6,537 nucleotides of DNA from Flavobacterium sp. (lineage in GTDB: Bacteria; Bacteroidota; Bacteroidia; Flavobacteriales; Flavobacteriaceae): contig JAUXNR010000783.1 of assembly GCA_030682755.1 (NCBI GenBank), forward strand, positions 1-6,537. The letters are read 5' to 3'. The notes below the pieces were generated by a model. The model saw nothing but the letters and a program-made list of their open reading frames with translations. It was not told the origin of the DNA and did not search any database. The translations under genes were made by a program, and so were the position numbers. Positions 3,853 to 6,537 of this stretch are shown here, one piece after another (the stretch's first letter is position 1; each line of letters starts with the position of its first letter).

Positions 3853-3881
3853 TTTTAAATTAAAAAATACAACCGTCTAAA

Positions 3882-5129
3882 ATGTCCACAAAAACCGATA
3901 TATACGTTTACGCTCATTGGATTGGAATGCAAGAACCAAAGATAGTTGGTATTTTGTCTGCACAACAAGCCAAAGGCAAGAAAGCATTTAGCTTTGAGTA
4001 CGATAAGGACTGGCTCAAATCAGGACAACAATTCTTACTCGACCCCGACATACAATTGTATGGTGGGCCACAATATCCAAATCAAAAAGAGAACTTCGGC
4101 ATTTTTCTCGACAGTATGCCCGATACTTGGGGACGCACACTAATGAAACGTAGAGAAGCACAATTGGCAAGAGAAAAGAATGTAAAGCCTAAAACTCTTT
4201 ACGATATAGATTTTCTGTTAGGTGTTTTTGATGAAAGCCGTATGGGAGCATTGCGTTTTAAAATAGACCTGGTGGGTGAATTTTTAGACAATGATAAAGT
4301 AACATCAACACCTCCTTGGGCTTCAATTAGAGAGCTTCAAAATGCTGCCTTCATTTTTGAAAATGATATAAATAATGAAGATGTCAACAGATACCTTTCA
4401 GTACTAATAACACCTGGTTCGTCATTAGGTGGAGCACGACCTAAAGCCAATATTCTAGACGCAGATAAAAGTCTTTGGATTGCCAAATTTCCATCCAAAA
4501 CAGATACCATTGACAAAGCTGCTTGGGAATTTTTAGCGTATCAATTGGCAACTAAGGCTGGAATTGAAATGGCACCTTGTCATATGGAAAGAATTTTAGG
4601 CAAACACCATACCTTTTTCACAAAACGTTTCGACCGTGAAAACGGAGAACGAATCCACTTTGCATCCGCAATGACAATGACCGGAAATAACGAAGACACC
4701 ATTAGAGACAACCAAGCAAGCTACTTAGATATTGCAGAATTTATTAGTAATCACGGAGCAAACATAGAAGCCAACCTACACCAACTATGGCGAAGGATAA
4801 TCTTCAACATAGCCATTTCCAACACCGATGATCATTTAAGAAACCACGGATTTATACTAACCAAAGAAGGTTGGATATTATCTCCGGCCTATGACCTCAA
4901 TCCTTCCATAGACAAAGACGGCTTAGCCTTAAATATTGATACTGATAACAATGAATTGGATTTCGATTTAGCAAAAAGTGTAGGTGAATATTTCCGATTA
5001 AACAATAATCAAATGGAGGAAATTATCCAGCAAGTCTTAGGAGTTACGACCAAATGGAAAACAATGGCAAATGAAATCGGAATTTCCCGAAGCGAACAGG
5101 AAGTAATGGAAAAGGCATTTTACACATAG
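3882..5129 (+). CDS. hipA: HipA-like serine/threonine kinase toxin
   Basis: The protein has 415 residues, close to the 440 of E. coli HipA. The N-terminal HipA subdomain (about 6-125) holds the family signatures DSMPDTWGR (77-85) and LLGVFDESRMGALRF (112-126). The Gly-rich ATP and autophosphorylation loop is PGSSLGGARPKA (178-189). The ATP-contacting lysine is probably K202 in LWIAKFP. The catalytic loop is NTDDHLRNHGF (314-324), with D316 aligned to the E. coli catalytic D309. The metal-binding aspartate is D338 in LSPAYDLNPS. All key residues are present, so the kinase is probably active. E. coli HipA phosphorylates glutamyl-tRNA synthetase and induces dormancy; the target here is unknown. 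It works with the HipB-like protein encoded upstream. The start at 3882 precedes the first conserved strand (DIYVYAHW) closely, and no Shine-Dalgarno sequence is seen. Confidence 0.9.
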   Translation: MSTKTDIYVYAHWIGMQEPKIVGILSAQQAKGKKAFSFEYDKDWLKSGQQFLLDPDIQLYGGPQYPNQKENFGIFLDSMPDTWGRTLMKRREAQLAREKNVKPKTLYDIDFLLGVFDESRMGALRFKIDLVGEFLDNDKVTSTPPWASIRELQNAAFIFENDINNEDVNRYLSVLITPGSSLGGARPKANILDADKSLWIAKFPSKTDTIDKAAWEFLAYQLATKAGIEMAPCHMERILGKHHTFFTKRFDRENGERIHFASAMTMTGNNEDTIRDNQASYLDIAEFISNHGANIEANLHQLWRRIIFNIAISNTDDHLRNHGFILTKEGWILSPAYDLNPSIDKDGLALNIDTDNNELDFDLAKSVGEYFRLNNNQMEEIIQQVLGVTTKWKTMANEIGISRSEQEVMEKAFYT

Positions 5130-5306
5130 AAATTAAAATGAAATTTTATGAAGAATAATATTTTTTCAATAACAATATCTGCTTTCCCTACCTTAAATGA
5201 AGATAGTTTACTAATCTGTTATAGTTCTAATAAAAAGAAACATATTATATTTACGAACTAAATTGTACTTTTCCTAAAAGAGTATTTTTTTCAGTATCTT
5301 CGCAAA
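5130..5306. other. AT-rich intergenic region after hipA
   Basis: No gene is visible. TAAAAT-GAA-ATTTTA (5134-5148), just past the hipA stop, is a weak AT-only hairpin with no T-tract right after it, so it is at most a poor terminator. Two sequences near the end resemble the Bacteroidetes -7 element: TATATTTA (5246-5253) and TATCTTCG (5295-5302). Each has one mismatch to TAnnTTTG, and neither has a good -33 TTTG at 19 nt. Confidence 0.5.
5295..5302 (+). promoter_or_regulatory. Possible -7 element giving a near-leaderless transcript
   Basis: TATCTTCG matches TAnnTTTG except for one base and lies 4 nt before the ATG at 5307. If used, transcription would begin at or within a few bases of the start codon. 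The -33 box is poor. The alternative -7 at 5246-5253 would leave a leader of about 45-50 nt. Confidence 0.35.
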
Positions 5307-5618
5307 ATGAAATTTATATCTTTAATATTAGCCTTTTATGTCTTGCTGTTATCAGCATTACCGACTTTTGTTGAGGATAAATGTATGCAGGAGCATACAA
5401 CTGAGCAAGGACAAAACGGACAGGAAGACCAAAATTGCAATAAGGGTTGTTGTTCGCCTTTTTTTAGCTGTAACACCTGTACAGGATTTGTTTTAACTAC
5501 TTTTCATTTTTCGGTTACACATTCAGTAAAAGAACCGCAAAGAAAATTAGGAACAATGCCAACACCGCCTGTTTATAATTTTCCCTTTTCCGTTTGGCAT
5601 CCCCCACAGCTTGTTTAA
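5307..5618 (+). CDS. Small Cys-rich exported protein, DUF6660-like
   Basis: The protein has 103 residues. Residues 1-20 (MKFISLILAFYVLLLSALPT) are a signal peptide or single hydrophobic anchor. Six cysteines follow: C26, C44, C48, C49, C55 and C58, in the pattern C-x3-CC-x5-C-x2-C, with scattered histidines (H30, H67, H72, H98). The tail NFPFSVWHPPQLV resembles the 'SIWQPP' ending I associate with the Bacteroidetes family DUF6660, whose members often sit directly before TonB-dependent receptor genes, as here. The Cys/His content and the neighbour suggest a periplasmic or membrane-associated helper in metal handling or uptake, but no function is established. The start at 5307 is fixed by the need for the signal peptide. 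The family name is recalled, not searched. Confidence 0.75.
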   Translation: MKFISLILAFYVLLLSALPTFVEDKCMQEHTTEQGQNGQEDQNCNKGCCSPFFSCNTCTGFVLTTFHFSVTHSVKEPQRKLGTMPTPPVYNFPFSVWHPPQLV

Positions 5619-5620
5619 TA

Positions 5621-5670
5621 TGTAGTGCTTTCAGCACAGTTTATTTCCTGCGGTGCATAGCACCGCTACA
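5621..5670 (+). repeat. Double hairpin closed by an outer stem (three-way-junction-like)
   Basis: The outer stem TGTA (5621-5624)/TACA (5667-5670) directly abuts two inner hairpins. GTGCT-TTC-AGCAC occupies 5625-5637 and GCGGTGC-ATA-GCACCGC occupies 5650-5666, joined by a 12-nt AU-rich linker. All stems are perfect. It lies just after the DUF6660-like stop and ends 33 nt before the receptor ATG. It may be a REP-type mobile repeat, an mRNA processing or stability element between two co-transcribed genes, or an attenuator; no T-tract follows the strong hairpin, so full termination is less likely. Confidence 0.65.
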
Positions 5671-5703
5671 ATTCATTTATTCATATTAAGCATCATTTTT
5701 ACA

Positions 5704-6537
5704 ATGAAAAAAATACTTATTGTGTCATTTTTTATGACACTCAACCTTTGTGTATATGCACAAAATACGTTCAAAGCAGTAATTAAAGACAGCGAAAAAA
5801 AAGAGCCTTTAATGGACGTAACCGTACAGGTTATAGGAACCACAATCGGAACAACTTCAGATGAAAACGGACAAATCATATTAACAGGTATTCCAAACGG
5901 TCTGCAAGTAATTCAATTTAGTTATGTTGGTTTTGCCCAACGTACCGACAGCTTTAACTTTCCATTAGAAGATACAACCCCGATTGAGATTTTACTCTAT
6001 GAAAGTTCAACAGAGTTAGACGGTATTGTTATTTCATCTACAAGAAGTACAAGAACTATCCAAAATATCCCTACACGCATTGAGTTTATCGGAAGAGAGG
6101 AATTAGACGAAAAAGGCAATATGAAAGCAGGGGATATTCGTATGCTTTTGAGTGAAAGTACAGGTATTCACGTACAAACCACATCGCCCACAAGTGCCAA
6201 TGCAAGTATTCGTATTCAAGGGCTTGACGGACGATATACGCAAATTCTAAAAGACGGTTTTCCTATTTATTCGGGTGCTTCAAGTGGGTTAGGCTTGTTG
6301 CAAATTCCACCGCTTGACTTAAAACAGGTTGAAGTTATCAAAGGTTCAACTTCTACGCTGTACGGTGGTGGAGCAATAGCAGGTTTGGTAAATCTGATTT
6401 CCAAAACACCAGCGGAAGAAAGGGATTTGCGTTTTCATTTAAACGGAACATCAGGCAGAGGTTTAGACATCAACGGTTTTTACGGACAGAAGTTTAAGAA
6501 AATCGGAACGACAATATTTGCTTCACATAATCGCAAC
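5704..6537 (+). CDS. TonB-dependent outer-membrane receptor, N-terminal part (3' truncated by window)
   Basis: The frame is open for 278 codons from ATG 5704 to the window end. Residues 1-19 are a signal peptide with a VYA-Q cleavage site. Residues about 22-100 form a carboxypeptidase-regulatory-like beta-sandwich (FKAVIKDSEKKEPLMDVTVQ, then TTSDENGQIILTGIP, then FSYVGFAQ). ELDGIVISS (104-112) is the likely TonB box. The plug follows: IPTRIEFIGREELDE (122-136), SIRIQGLDGRYTQILKDGFP (168-187), and VEVIKGSTSTLYGGGAIAGL (209-228) with the usual 'vEvikGpsS.lYG..AigGvvN' signature. The beta-barrel has barely begun (residues 243-278). Such receptors import siderophores, haem, cobalamin or metal complexes using TonB-ExbBD energy. 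The plug resembles the BtuB/FecA/CirA-like group rather than SusC, which fits the absence of a SusD gene in view. The substrate is undetermined. The gene is probably co-expressed with the DUF6660-like gene 85 bp upstream. Confidence 0.92.
   Translation, partial: MKKILIVSFFMTLNLCVYAQNTFKAVIKDSEKKEPLMDVTVQVIGTTIGTTSDENGQIILTGIPNGLQVIQFSYVGFAQRTDSFNFPLEDTTPIEILLYESSTELDGIVISSTRSTRTIQNIPTRIEFIGREELDEKGNMKAGDIRMLLSESTGIHVQTTSPTSANASIRIQGLDGRYTQILKDGFPIYSGASSGLGLLQIPPLDLKQVEVIKGSTSTLYGGGAIAGLVNLISKTPAEERDLRFHLNGTSGRGLDINGFYGQKFKKIGTTIFASHNRN

Noticed and set aside
3946..4143. Plus-strand ORF of 65 codons inside hipA
   Set aside because: It is an out-of-frame shadow of the conserved HipA N-terminal domain.
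5673..5879. Minus-strand ORF of 68 codons
   Set aside because: It is antisense to the signal peptide and first domain of the TonB-dependent receptor, which has clear motifs.

Overview
The window looks like a piece of a Bacteroidota chromosome, most likely a Flavobacterium-like member of the Flavobacteriia. The evidence is low GC, start codons without Shine-Dalgarno sequences, a textbook Bacteroidetes promoter (TTTG-N19-TAnnTTTG) ahead of one operon, a TonB-dependent receptor with an N-terminal carboxypeptidase-regulatory-like domain, and many short intergenic phrase repeats of a kind I remember from Flavobacterium genomes. All real genes are on the + strand.

Layout. Positions 1-155 hold the last 50 codons of an AraC-family regulator. 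Positions 156-380 are an AT-rich spacer with a 9-nt repeat. Positions 381-2165 form a compact three-gene module: a small excisionase-like winged-helix protein, a winged-helix/long-linker protein of replisome-organizer (DnaD-like) design, and an overlapping DnaC-type AAA+ ATPase. Together they look like the replication-initiation or helicase-loading module of a mobile or formerly mobile element. No integrase, relaxase or transposase is present in the window. An uncharacterised 209-residue cytosolic protein follows (2273-2902).

Positions 2903-3480 are a 578-bp gene-free stretch packed with inverted and direct repeats: two related hairpins sharing a 10-bp core, paired GTGGGT motifs, and TAAAC motifs in both orientations. 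It could be an element end, an origin-like region, or a structured regulatory region. It leads into a hipBA-type toxin-antitoxin operon (3481-5129). That operon has a consensus promoter with two matching candidate HipB operators. A structured repeat-like segment lies between hipB and hipA, where the two genes are normally nearly contiguous.

The right end (5307-6537) carries a small Cys-rich exported protein that I recognise as DUF6660-like. It is followed by the first 278 codons of a TonB-dependent outer-membrane receptor that runs off the window. The two are separated by a compact RNA-like double hairpin. This pair is probably a metal or siderophore uptake locus, but the substrate is not visible.

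How they may work together: the replication-like module and the hipBA addiction module with an intervening repeat-rich region would make sense as parts of an integrated genetic element. The flanking AraC regulator and TonB receptor look like ordinary host genes. This grouping is inference; no element boundary was proven.
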